From assembly GCA_037142735.1 (NCBI GenBank), contig JBAXAB010000009.1, positions 1 through 31,608 on the forward strand: 31,608 nucleotides of DNA, read 5' to 3'. This DNA comes from JBAXAB01 sp037142735. Its GTDB lineage: Bacteria > Patescibacteriota > Minisyncoccia > Phycocordibacterales > CAIZLB01. The position numbers and the translations under genes are program-made. Positions 24,288-31,006 of the stretch are shown here, piece by piece (positions within the stretch are counted from its first letter, which is position 1; every line of letters starts with the position of its first letter). The notes beneath the pieces were generated by a model. That model searched no databases. It saw nothing but the letters and a program-made list of their open reading frames with translations, and was not told the DNA's origin.

Positions 24288-24671
24288 ATGTTGGTCTCAA
24301 TTTCATCAACTGTAAAAAGCGCGCCAAAAGTAAGTGGGGCGCTTTTTACTGAAATAAAAAACAAAGTTCTTGGGAAAAATTTTGAAGTTAATCTTGCATT
24401 TATCGGGACAAAAAAAATGCGAACTCTAAATCTCACGTATCGAAAAAAAGACTACGCTACCGATATTCTCTCTTTTAACGTAGACAAAAATGTGGGAGAA
24501 ATTCTAATTAATCCTGACAAAGCCAGACAAAAGGCGCCCCTCTTTGAGCGTACTTTTGATAATTACTTAAAATTTATTTTTATCCACGGTTTGTTTCATT
24601 TGAAAGGATTCGATCATAGTAGTAGAATGGATAGCGAAGAAGAGAAAATTCGCAAGGCTTTCAAAATATAA
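24288..24671 (+). CDS. ybeY: endoribonuclease YbeY
   Basis: 127 residues. The zinc site H-x3-H-x5-H is present as HGLFHLKGFDH near residue 99-109, preceded by LNLTYRKKDYATDILSFNV, the YbeY signature. YbeY is a metal-dependent RNase needed for 16S rRNA 3' end maturation and ribosome quality control. It forms a tight pair with rpsU, a sensible ribosome-related unit. Residues 9-21 are encoded by a terminator-like hairpin (24312-24349), which may limit expression from the rpsU promoter. Confidence 0.93.
   Translation: MLVSISSTVKSAPKVSGALFTEIKNKVLGKNFEVNLAFIGTKKMRTLNLTYRKKDYATDILSFNVDKNVGEILINPDKARQKAPLFERTFDNYLKFIFIHGLFHLKGFDHSSRMDSEEEKIRKAFKI
24312..24349 (+). terminator. terminator-like hairpin inside the start of ybeY
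   Basis: 11-bp perfect arms (24312-24322 with 24339-24349), plus two more pairs after one mismatch and a 10-nt loop. The 3' arm contains TTTTT. The position is after rpsU but within ybeY codons 9-21. Confidence 0.6.
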
Positions 24672-24724
24672 AAATAAAATTGGTCGTTCCCTGCGTTTCT
24701 TTACACCTTCAGCACAAATATAAA

Positions 24725-25927
24725 ATGGCAAGCGGCCGCAACACATCAATCGGAATAGATATTGGAACAAGCAGCGTTAAAGTGATCGCCGTTGAACGTC
24801 TGGATGAAAACAATGTGGGTATTTTACCCAAAGTAATTGGCTATGGAACATCTGAATCAAAAGGTATTCGTCATGGATACATTGCTAACATTGGAGAAGT
24901 AGCTAAAAGCATTCGCACCGCAGTTGCTCACTGTGAAAAAAATTCAGGTTTGAAAATTAGAAAAGCGTACCTTTCAGTCGGAGGCGTCGGTCTCTCTGCG
25001 ATTATTGGTGTCGGTGTTGTGAACACTACCAAAGCTGATAGCGAAATTACAGACCTCGATGTTCGTAGAGCGATTGAGGAAAGTGAAAAAGAATTACCAG
25101 CAGCGTATATCAATAATCGAAAAATTATTCATAGTGTTGCTTTGGAATATCGAGTGGACGGAAAGCGTGTGCTTGGTAGGCCACAAGGCATGAAAGGTAT
25201 TCGACTTGAAGCTCGTGTTCTATATATTACATGTCAGACACATCACTTGACCGACATGTTACTGGCCGTTGAAGAAGCTGGAATTGAAATCGAAGATGTA
25301 GTGGCATCACCGATGGCATCCAGCTTGGTTGCATTAAATAAAACTCAGAAAATTGCAGGGTGTGTACTGGTGAATATCGGCGCAGAGACCACTTCAATGA
25401 TTGTGTTCGAAAATAATATTCCAATTTCACTTGAAGTCTTCCCGATCGGTTCAACTGATATCACAAATGATATCGCACTTGGTTTGCAAATTTCATTAGA
25501 AGAAGCCGAGTTGGTTAAAACTCACGCACCAAACGCCCCAGTGATTTCTCGTAAAAAGTTAGACGGGATTATTGAAGCGCGTCTATCGGATATTTTCGAA
25601 TTGATAGACGCGCATTTAAAAAAGATTGATCGTAGCGGTCTCCTTCCAGCTGGTATTATCATGATCGGTGGCGGGTCATCACTTGTCGGAATTGAACAAG
25701 CAGCACGATCTGCCCTTCACCTCCCTTCAAAATGCGCAACGATAAAATATGAAAGCGCTTTTAAATACGTTCACGAAAAACAAACTGAATGGGTAGTCGC
25801 CTACGGACTTGGCATCTTGGGACTTAATTCAGAAGATGAAAACACAGTAGACATCAAGGAGGGTATGCGCATCATCGGCAAAACCCGACACACTGTGTGG
25901 AAGTGGATCAAGCAATTTTTGCCTTAA
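24725..25927 (+). CDS. ftsA: cell division protein FtsA
   Basis: 400 residues from the ATG at 24725 (MASGRNTS); an in-frame TTG at 24680 would add an unlikely head. It has an actin-like fold with phosphate-1 SIGIDIGTSSVKVIAVE, an SHS2-type region (GYIANIGEVAKSIRTAV), VLVNIGAETTSMIV (phosphate 2) and IIMIGGGSSLVGIE (adenosine motif). The C-terminal amphipathic helix (HTVWKWIKQFLP) should bind the membrane. FtsA tethers FtsZ filaments to the membrane at the division site. It is followed by a terminator, and ftsZ lies 1.5 kb downstream. Confidence 0.94.
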   Translation: MASGRNTSIGIDIGTSSVKVIAVERLDENNVGILPKVIGYGTSESKGIRHGYIANIGEVAKSIRTAVAHCEKNSGLKIRKAYLSVGGVGLSAIIGVGVVNTTKADSEITDLDVRRAIEESEKELPAAYINNRKIIHSVALEYRVDGKRVLGRPQGMKGIRLEARVLYITCQTHHLTDMLLAVEEAGIEIEDVVASPMASSLVALNKTQKIAGCVLVNIGAETTSMIVFENNIPISLEVFPIGSTDITNDIALGLQISLEEAELVKTHAPNAPVISRKKLDGIIEARLSDIFELIDAHLKKIDRSGLLPAGIIMIGGGSSLVGIEQAARSALHLPSKCATIKYESAFKYVHEKQTEWVVAYGLGILGLNSEDENTVDIKEGMRIIGKTRHTVWKWIKQFLP

Positions 25928-25950
25928 GATTAAAACAACTTTAGTAAATA

Positions 25951-25983
25951 AAAACAGCCAAGAAATTCTTGGCTGTTTTTATT
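25951..25983 (+). terminator. bidirectional terminator between ftsA and the Fn3 gene
   Basis: A near-perfect 29-bp palindrome (25951-25964 with 25966-25979) with A and T runs on both sides. It serves ftsA (plus) and the convergent Fn3-like gene (minus). Confidence 0.9.
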
Positions 25984-25998
25984 TAGTGAATTAGGTAT

Positions 25999-27105
25999 CT
26001 ATTTTGTTTTAAACGACATATTATCTCCTCTTACTATCCCCTGACTGTTCTCAGCCACTAGGCGAAAATAATAAGTTGTTTTTGAAGCCAAATCTGTAAT
26101 ATCTTCTCTGACCGATGTTATGTTTCTACCTGCACTCAAAGTAATTTTGTCTGTTGAGTGAAGTAAGACTGAGCTCAATAATGAATCAGTACTGTATTCA
26201 AACCAATAAGAAGTCTGTGCCCCGTTTGGATTAAGCGACCCATGAAGAGAGACGGTCGTTGCACTCACCCCTGTGGCATTATTTGTGGTCACTTTTGGTG
26301 CACTGACTGCAGCCGGACCGTCTGTTTTAAAACTAAAGATTGATCCATTAATTGTTCCAAATCTGTTCTGAGCATTTAATCTAAAGTAATAAGTGGTAGC
26401 AGGTTCTAGACTAACCAGAGAAGTAGAGACAGAAACCTTACTGTTACCTGACCCGACAGATGCAATAGATGAAGTATTTCCTAGTTCAGATGTATTTCCG
26501 TATTCAAACCAATATTGAGTATCAGTTTTATTTGGAGTGACCTCACCATTTATGTTAGCAGTCGTTTGAGAAATTACTGTTGCTGAAAGAGTTTTGGCAA
26601 TTGGCGCACTGCCTACTGGTACTGGGGTACCAACAGTAGTCTTAAATGTAAATTGATTACCCTCTACTCTTCCCAACCTATTTTCTGCCACCAATCTAAA
26701 ATAATAAGTTGTATCCTTTGTTAAATTTGAAATGTAGGCAGGAGTTTGGATTAAGACATAACCTGAACCTATTGTTTGACTTGCTGTTTTACTTCCCATA
26801 TCAGAGGTCTTGCCATACTCGAACCAATACGTTGTCGGGGCCCCGTTTGATTTAACAGTTCCAGTCACTATTGCAGTTGTATCTGTTGTTCCAACAGAAG
26901 AAGCTGTGGTAACGCTCGGTTGTGCAGGCTGCAGTACTGCTACTTTCGGAAGATTATTCGATGTATCAGTAGTGTCATTAGTGTTTACTACTGTCACTGT
27001 TGAAGTTCCTGTAGCAGAATTTTCACTGTTTTTAATTGACCAATAACCCAACCCCCCGACCACAACAACCGCTACTAATATCCCAATGATAATATTTTTA
27101 TTCAT
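25999..27105 (-). CDS. exported protein with three fibronectin type III-like repeats
   Basis: 368 residues. An N-terminal anchor or signal (about 5-22) and a Thr/Asn-rich linker lead to three similar repeats at about 63-156, 168-261 and 270-367. Each carries a YWFEYG or YWFEYS motif, then TTYYFRL.A.N..G...G and a final F.FKT, the Fn3-like pattern. There are no cysteines or catalytic motifs. It is probably a cell-surface adhesin or spacer. The gene sits between ftsA and ftsZ on the opposite strand and shares the terminator with ftsA. Confidence 0.82.
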   Translation of the reverse strand: MNKNIIIGILVAVVVVGGLGYWSIKNSENSATGTSTVTVVNTNDTTDTSNNLPKVAVLQPAQPSVTTASSVGTTDTTAIVTGTVKSNGAPTTYWFEYGKTSDMGSKTASQTIGSGYVLIQTPAYISNLTKDTTYYFRLVAENRLGRVEGNQFTFKTTVGTPVPVGSAPIAKTLSATVISQTTANINGEVTPNKTDTQYWFEYGNTSELGNTSSIASVGSGNSKVSVSTSLVSLEPATTYYFRLNAQNRFGTINGSIFSFKTDGPAAVSAPKVTTNNATGVSATTVSLHGSLNPNGAQTSYWFEYSTDSLLSSVLLHSTDKITLSAGRNITSVREDITDLASKTTYYFRLVAENSQGIVRGDNMSFKTK

Positions 27106-27111
27106 TCTTTT

Positions 27112-27333
27112 TTATAAATTTAATTGTCTCTTAATAATAATCTGAGTATATTCTCCTGATTGACAAGCCGTTGGGTTAGTTGTTCTATTACACAATTGCA
27201 TGAAAAAAATGACTTTATTAAAAATAGGGCTAATATTGCCCTCTCCTATAGACATGATATGATAGCCCCATAGGCAGTTCTTGATTATTTCTTTATATTC
27301 CTTGGGAAGACTCGAAAGAGTAAGGGTATACAT
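27112..27333 (-). CDS. possible small hypothetical protein
   Basis: A 73-residue ORF (or 78 from an ATG at 27348) with no similarity that I recognise. It has two cysteines (NRTTNPTACQ region) and a basic end. It fills the otherwise gene-free gap between the Fn3-like gene and ftsZ and ends 6 nt before the Fn3 start. No promoter or SD was seen. A plus-strand promoter for ftsZ overlaps it, so it may be chance or a gene remnant. Confidence 0.25.
   Translation of the reverse strand: MYTLTLSSLPKEYKEIIKNCLWGYHIMSIGEGNISPIFNKVIFFMQLCNRTTNPTACQSGEYTQIIIKRQLNL
27236..27263 (+). promoter_or_regulatory. possible distal ftsZ promoter
   Basis: TTGCCC (27236-27241), 16-nt spacer, extended -10 TGA TATGAT (27258-27263). 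It would give a leader of about 158 nt before ftsZ. Confidence 0.45.
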
Positions 27334-27409
27334 GAAAAAGATCAGCAAGAATCGTAAAATTATCAGACAAGAAGGCTTTTTAAAAAGCCAAGGTTATCCT
27401 ATACATTAA
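27332..27409 (+). CDS. possible 25-residue leader peptide upstream of ftsZ
   Basis: A short ORF, MKKISKNRKIIRQEG followed by FLKSQGYPIH, very basic. AAGGG lies about 5 nt before the ATG, which is SD-like. Its stop is immediately followed by the proximal ftsZ -10 box, and its middle codons hold the palindrome at 27374-27389. It could be a regulatory uORF or chance. Confidence 0.25.
   Translation: MKKISKNRKIIRQEGFLKSQGYPIH
27374..27389 (+). promoter_or_regulatory. perfect 16-bp palindrome upstream of ftsZ
   Basis: GGCTTTTTAAAAAGCC, centred about 31 nt upstream of the proximal -10 (TATACT, 27411-27416). It has no U run after it, so a protein-binding operator is more likely than a terminator. 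Confidence 0.45.
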
Positions 27410-27410
27410 A

Positions 27411-27416
27411 TATACT
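27411..27416 (+). promoter_or_regulatory. proximal ftsZ -10 box
   Basis: TATACT, 11 nt before the ftsZ ATG. The -35 is poor; the palindrome lies just upstream of where it would be. Confidence 0.45.
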
Positions 27417-27427
27417 CTATAAAATCT

Positions 27428-28681
27428 ATGCCCCAAGTTAAACCAGAAGTCGAAACATTTGCTCGCATTAAAGTCGTTGGGGTTGGCGGTTCAGGAAAAA
27501 ATGCGATCAATCACATGATCAATTCCAAAGTGAAAGGCGTAGATTTCCTCGCGATTAATACAGATGCGCAAGACCTTCATCACGCTCTCTCAAAGAAAAA
27601 AATTCACATTGGAAAAAATTTAACTAAAGGCCTAGGTGCAGGTATGAATCCTGAAGTTGGAAAAAAAGCAGCCGAAGAAACCAAAGAAGAAATCCAAGAG
27701 GCTTTAAAAAACTCTGATATGGTATTCGTGGCAGGTGGACTTGGTGGTGGGACATGTACCGGTGCCTCTCCAGTTATCGCTAAAATTTCAAAAGAGATGG
27801 GAGCACTCACTGTTGCAGTGGTGACAAAGCCTTTTTCATTCGAAGGACAACAGCGCATGCGCTTGGCCGAACAAGGTCTTTCAGAACTCGCTAGATCAGT
27901 TGATGCACTCGTCGTTATTCCAAACGACAGATTGATGGCCACAGTTTCAAAAGACACTACCGCTAAACAAGCCTTTGGAATGTGTGATGAGGTTTTAAAA
28001 CAAGCAGTTGAAGGTATTTCAGAATTGATTACTATGCCAGGTACTGTTGGTAACATTGACTTCGCGGACATTCGTGCGGTTCTTGAAAACGCAGGTTCTG
28101 CCCTTATGGGTATTGGAACAGCTAGTGGTGAAAAACGCGCAGAAGAAGCAGCCCGAAGCGCAATCAGCTCTCCCCTTCTTGATGTCTCTATTCACGGAGC
28201 AAAAGGTGTCCTCTTCTCTATCGCTGGTGGCGAGGACCTTACTATGTGGGAAATTCAAGAAGCCGCTAAAATTATTACAGAATCGGTTGATCCAAACGCT
28301 AAAATTATTTTTGGCACAGTTCGTGACGAACGTTTGAAAAAGAATGAACTTCGTATCACTGTTATTGCAGCTAACTTTCCAAATTCAGAAGCAATCAAAA
28401 AGAGCCTGTTCGATAACGCTGAAGCACCGGTTAATCCAGTCCAACAAAATGGCAGTTTCAATATCAGTATGATCAAGAACGATAAGACTGAAAACAAAGA
28501 CGACAAAGAGCGTGGAAGAATTTTTAATTCTGTACCACTAGGAGCTAATAATTCTTTTGAACAACCAACTGCTAATTCTACAATCTCAAGTAAATTAGAC
28601 GCTGATAAAAAGAAGAACGACAAAGACGATGATGATTGGAATGCAATTCCAGCTTTCCTGCGACGTTCAAAGCTCAAATAG
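27428..28681 (+). CDS. ftsZ: cell division protein FtsZ
   Basis: 417 residues. The GTPase domain has IKVVGVGGSGKNAINHM, FLAINTDAQDL and the tubulin signature as GGGTCTG (106-112), where GGGTGTG is usual. The T7 loop is visible as NIDFADIRAVLENAGSALMGIG. A charged linker follows, then the C-terminal peptide DWNAIPAFLRRSKLK, which binds FtsA and other partners. FtsZ assembles into the cytokinetic ring. The Gly-to-Cys change at 110 is the main oddity. No terminator is visible before the GC-rich unit that follows. Confidence 0.96.
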   Translation: MPQVKPEVETFARIKVVGVGGSGKNAINHMINSKVKGVDFLAINTDAQDLHHALSKKKIHIGKNLTKGLGAGMNPEVGKKAAEETKEEIQEALKNSDMVFVAGGLGGGTCTGASPVIAKISKEMGALTVAVVTKPFSFEGQQRMRLAEQGLSELARSVDALVVIPNDRLMATVSKDTTAKQAFGMCDEVLKQAVEGISELITMPGTVGNIDFADIRAVLENAGSALMGIGTASGEKRAEEAARSAISSPLLDVSIHGAKGVLFSIAGGEDLTMWEIQEAAKIITESVDPNAKIIFGTVRDERLKKNELRITVIAANFPNSEAIKKSLFDNAEAPVNPVQQNGSFNISMIKNDKTENKDDKERGRIFNSVPLGANNSFEQPTANSTISSKLDADKKKNDKDDDDWNAIPAFLRRSKLK

Positions 28682-28687
28682 GCTTTG

Positions 28688-28715
28688 TTGACTAAACATA
28701 TAAATATTGTATTCT
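28688..28715 (+). promoter_or_regulatory. promoter of GC-rich unit 3
   Basis: -35 TTGACT (28688-28693), 16-nt spacer, -10 TATTCT (28710-28715). Transcription should start near 28722, leaving a leader of about 38 nt (to 28760) or 137 nt (to 28859). Confidence 0.6.
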
Positions 28716-28759
28716 TTGTGACGGAATCGGCTGCCGCACCGAGACTGAAATAAGTCAAA

Positions 28760-29521
28760 ATGGTGTGGCTGACCCGAGCGGTCTTCACATCGGTTTTTAT
28801 CTGGCTGACGCTAGGTCTTAATCCTTATTGTCCGAACACCCTAGGCATTCAAAAGAACATGAACACGAAACAACCTGCGCGCTGGGAAATTCTGGAATTC
28901 CTTGAACTCGCGCTAAGTGGAGAAATCCAGGGCTTCCTCGCCATCTGTGGTTTGGGAGACGATATCGGCAAGGCACTGCTCCGGAGGGCACAAAATCACC
29001 TCAAGAGTGTGGCTCATCTTTATACGGCACTCTTCGGTTGCATCACTGTGCTCGCCCTCATCTCGTTATGGGCGGTCCACCGTAACCACTACCCCGGGTA
29101 CAATTACCTTTTGGTGATCGGGTCAGCCTTCTGCCTCTTCATGGCAGTACACACCTATGAAGAGAAGGGTGACCTTTCTTGGGCGGACACGGTGATCGGG
29201 TATTGGAAAAAGTTCAGGGTCACATTCACACCAAGCGCTCAAACCTTAAAGAATGAAAGGCTATTGCAACAAAAGGTCCACGAGCGCTTGCTGGAACTCA
29301 AGTGGACCAGCGGATTCCAAATGGAAGACGAAGACTGGCGAAAAGCCGACGAAAGGTTCCATTACGCCAGGATGGTTGCGGAGGAACGCAACCTGGCTGC
29401 CGATGAGAGCGAATACGACGCAGCTACTCGTGGACACCTACGGACACCATCCCCCTTCTGCATGTATATTCGTCTGCGGGGGATCCTCGAAAAACCCCAA
29501 GCTCAGCCATCGGAGGCCTGA
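28760..29521 (+). CDS. membrane protein of unknown function, GC-rich unit 3
   Basis: Not recognised. From 28760 it is 253 residues with an N-terminal hydrophobic stretch (VFTSVFIWLTLGL); from the ATG at 28859 (MNTKQPARWE) it is 220 residues. A helical region (EILEFLELALSGEIQGFL) is followed by two transmembrane segments (YTALFGCITVLALISLW and YNYLLVIGSAFCLFMAV) and a long charged cytoplasmic tail with EDWRKADERFHYARMV. G+C is higher than in neighbouring ftsZ (hand count 33/60 at 28921 against 26/60 at 27901). Start choice is open; neither candidate has an SD. It has its own promoter and terminator. Confidence 0.65.
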   Translation: MVWLTRAVFTSVFIWLTLGLNPYCPNTLGIQKNMNTKQPARWEILEFLELALSGEIQGFLAICGLGDDIGKALLRRAQNHLKSVAHLYTALFGCITVLALISLWAVHRNHYPGYNYLLVIGSAFCLFMAVHTYEEKGDLSWADTVIGYWKKFRVTFTPSAQTLKNERLLQQKVHERLLELKWTSGFQMEDEDWRKADERFHYARMVAEERNLAADESEYDAATRGHLRTPSPFCMYIRLRGILEKPQAQPSEA

Positions 29522-29545
29522 TGGCCGACCGAATGAAAAACTCAC

Positions 29546-29584
29546 GCGGCGACTTCCCACCTTGGGGAGTCGCCGCTGTTTTTG
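29546..29584 (+). terminator. intrinsic terminator of GC-rich unit 3
   Basis: Arms GCGGCGACT (29546-29554) and AGTCGCCGC (29568-29576), with inner CCC/GGG pairing, followed by a T-rich run. Confidence 0.9.
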
Positions 29585-29590
29585 ATTTTA

Positions 29591-29599
29591 TGTTAGAAT
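29591..29599 (+). promoter_or_regulatory. extended -10 of trxB, leaderless
   Basis: TGT then TAGAAT (29594-29599), 9 nt before the ATG. The preceding TTTTATGTTAGAAT matches the MFS promoter. Confidence 0.6.
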
Positions 29600-29608
29600 A
29601 TTTCAACT

Positions 29609-30523
29609 ATGACATATGATTTAACAATTATCGGAGGAGGACCAGCAGGTGTTGCCGCAGGTGTGTATGCTAGTCGAAAAAAACTAAAGACTCTTTTTAT
29701 TACTGAAAATTTTAAAGGACAAAGTACCGTATCTGAAGGAATTGAAAACTGGATTGGAACTATGAAAATTAGCGGTGCTGAATTATCTAAAAATTTAGAG
29801 GCACATCTACGCGCCTACGCAGGAGATGTCGTTGATATTAAACAAGGCGGTCGAGTGTCCAAAATTGCAAAAAATGGAGAAGGTTTTTCAGTCACACTGA
29901 ATAATGAAACGTTTGAAACTAAAACGATTCTCATCACCACAGGTAGCCAGAGACGAAAATTGGAGGTGCCGGGTGCAGAAGAGTTTGACAACAAAGGCTT
30001 GACCTATTGTGCAACATGCGACGGTCCCCTTTTCTCTGATCAAGACGTAGTGGTGATTGGTGGTGGAAACGCGGCTTTTGAAAGTGCTGCCCAGTTGGCT
30101 GCATATTGTAAAAGTGTGACCATTGTCAATCGTAGTGATTCATTTAGAGGCGATGAAGTGACTGTTGAAAAGGTTCTTTCAAAACCAAATGTAAAGGCAA
30201 TCAAAAATGCAATTCCATACGAAGTCAAAGGTGACAAGTTTGTGAAAAGTTTTTCATACAAAACTGGAGACAAGATTGTGGAACTTCCTGTCACGGGAAT
30301 TTTTGTAGAGATTGGATTACTTCCAAATACAGGTTTTGTAAAAGACATTGTCGAATTAGATCCGATTGGAAAAATTATTGTGGACCCAAGAACTCAAGAG
30401 TCAAAGACTCCTGGTATCTGGGCAGCCGGTGACTGTACAGATGGACTATACCATCAGAATAATATTGCAGCAGGTGATGCGGTAAAGGCGCTGGAGGATA
30501 TTTATAATCACTTGCACGCGTAG
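29609..30523 (+). CDS. trxB: thioredoxin reductase (TrxB family)
   Basis: 304 residues, the usual size. The FAD-binding motif is IIGGGPAGVAAGVYASR at the N-terminus; the redox motif is CATC (134-137) in LTYCATCDGPLF; the second dinucleotide motif is VVVIGGGNAAFESA; the C-terminal FAD motif is GIWAAGDCTDG. It transfers electrons from NAD(P)H to thioredoxin, which here could feed DipZ. The usual NADPH-binding HRRxxxR reads NRSDSFR, so cofactor preference may differ. Its promoter lies in the tail of the unit 3 terminator. Confidence 0.94.
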   Translation: MTYDLTIIGGGPAGVAAGVYASRKKLKTLFITENFKGQSTVSEGIENWIGTMKISGAELSKNLEAHLRAYAGDVVDIKQGGRVSKIAKNGEGFSVTLNNETFETKTILITTGSQRRKLEVPGAEEFDNKGLTYCATCDGPLFSDQDVVVIGGGNAAFESAAQLAAYCKSVTIVNRSDSFRGDEVTVEKVLSKPNVKAIKNAIPYEVKGDKFVKSFSYKTGDKIVELPVTGIFVEIGLLPNTGFVKDIVELDPIGKIIVDPRTQESKTPGIWAAGDCTDGLYHQNNIAAGDAVKALEDIYNHLHA

Positions 30524-30534
30524 GCTTTCTATAT

Positions 30535-30570
30535 AAAAAAATAAGGCCAGACGCAAATGCGGTCTGGACC
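30535..30570 (-). terminator. terminator of GC-rich unit 4 (hairpin A)
   Basis: CCAGAC (30547-30552) pairs with GTCTGG (30562-30567), extended by GG/CC outside with a bulged A. The A run at 30535-30540 gives a U run on the minus strand. Confidence 0.75.
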
Positions 30571-30575
30571 TGTGG

Positions 30576-30629
30576 GAGGGAGCCAATTTGGCTCCCTCTC
30601 GCTGGCGCCCCGGGTGGGGCGCCAGCGAG
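30576..30629 (-). repeat. two further adjacent hairpins (B and C)
   Basis: Hairpin B: 9-bp arms GAGGGAGCC (30576-30584) and GGCTCCCTC (30590-30598), loop AATTT. Hairpin C: perfect 14-bp arms (30598-30611 with 30616-30629), loop GGGT. They abut with no spacer, and hairpin A lies 5 nt away. Confidence 0.85.
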
Positions 30630-30649
30630 TGTGGAACGCGACGGCTGGA

Positions 30650-30841
30650 TTAGCCGGCGAACTTCGAGGTGTCGGCGGCGCGGCGAACGTGGTGCGCGGC
30701 GCGGTTCTTTTTGGTGCCGGCGATCGTAGCTGCGAGGATCGTCGATCCTCCTTGATGTGCGCGTGTGGTTTTGCGTGCGATCATGGTTCTTGTGTGTTGT
30801 GGCTTGTTTTTGATTTGCCCGGTCAGTGGCGGATTTGCCAT
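30650..30841 (-). CDS. small basic protein of GC-rich unit 4
   Basis: 63 residues from the ATG at 30841 (MANPPLTGQIK). It is strongly basic, with KNKPQHTRTMIARKTTRAHQ, TKKNRAAHHVRR and few hydrophobics, so a nucleic-acid-binding or ribosome-associated role is possible but unproven. Codons are very GC-rich. A longer ORF to 30961 is rejected since it runs through the promoter and into the tRNA. The promoter is at 30854-30882, and three hairpins follow. An opposite-strand ORF covers the same bases but has no promoter. Confidence 0.55.
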   Translation of the reverse strand: MANPPLTGQIKNKPQHTRTMIARKTTRAHQGGSTILAATIAGTKKNRAAHHVRRAADTSKFAG

Positions 30842-30853
30842 AGGCCAGGTGTC

Positions 30854-30882
30854 GTTATACTTTAAAATCCTATACCTGTTAA
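30854..30882 (-). promoter_or_regulatory. promoter of GC-rich unit 4
   Basis: -35 TTAACA (30877-30882), 17-nt spacer, -10 TATAAC (30854-30859), 12 nt to the ATG. Confidence 0.6.
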
Positions 30883-30919
30883 ATACTAACGTCAAGGCAG
30901 CTTGTGGAAAACTTTTTTG

Positions 30920-30992
30920 TGGGCGATAGAGGACTCGAACCTCTGGCATCAACAACGTCAATGTTGCGCTCTACCAACTGAGCTAATCGCCC
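30920..30992 (-). tRNA. tRNA-Val (GAC)
   Basis: 73 nt, complete cloverleaf on the minus strand: acceptor GGGCGAT/ATCGCCC, D arm GCTC AGTTGGTA GAGC, anticodon stem CAACA/TGTTG with loop TTGACGT (anticodon GAC), variable ATGCC, T arm AGAGG TTCGAGT CCTCT, discriminator A. CCA is not encoded. It lies 14 nt downstream of the Nudix gene and may be processed from that transcript. Confidence 0.95.
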
Positions 30993-31006
30993 GTGGGACA
31001 ATAGTA

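Noticed and set aside
30040..30348. Antisense ORF inside trxB, and similar antisense ORFs in ABC, ftsA, ftsZ and the solute-binding protein genes.
   Set aside because: They lie fully within strongly conserved genes on the other strand and show no recognisable protein features.
30557..30865. Plus-strand ORF of 102 codons opposite the small basic gene.
   Set aside because: It runs through all three hairpins, has no plus-strand promoter, and the minus-strand gene has a promoter and terminator.
30920..30992. tRNA-Val as the integration site for GC-rich unit 4.
   Set aside because: The unit lies next to the tRNA 3' end, but no duplicated tRNA 3' segment or integrase gene is visible, and the other three units are not beside tRNAs.
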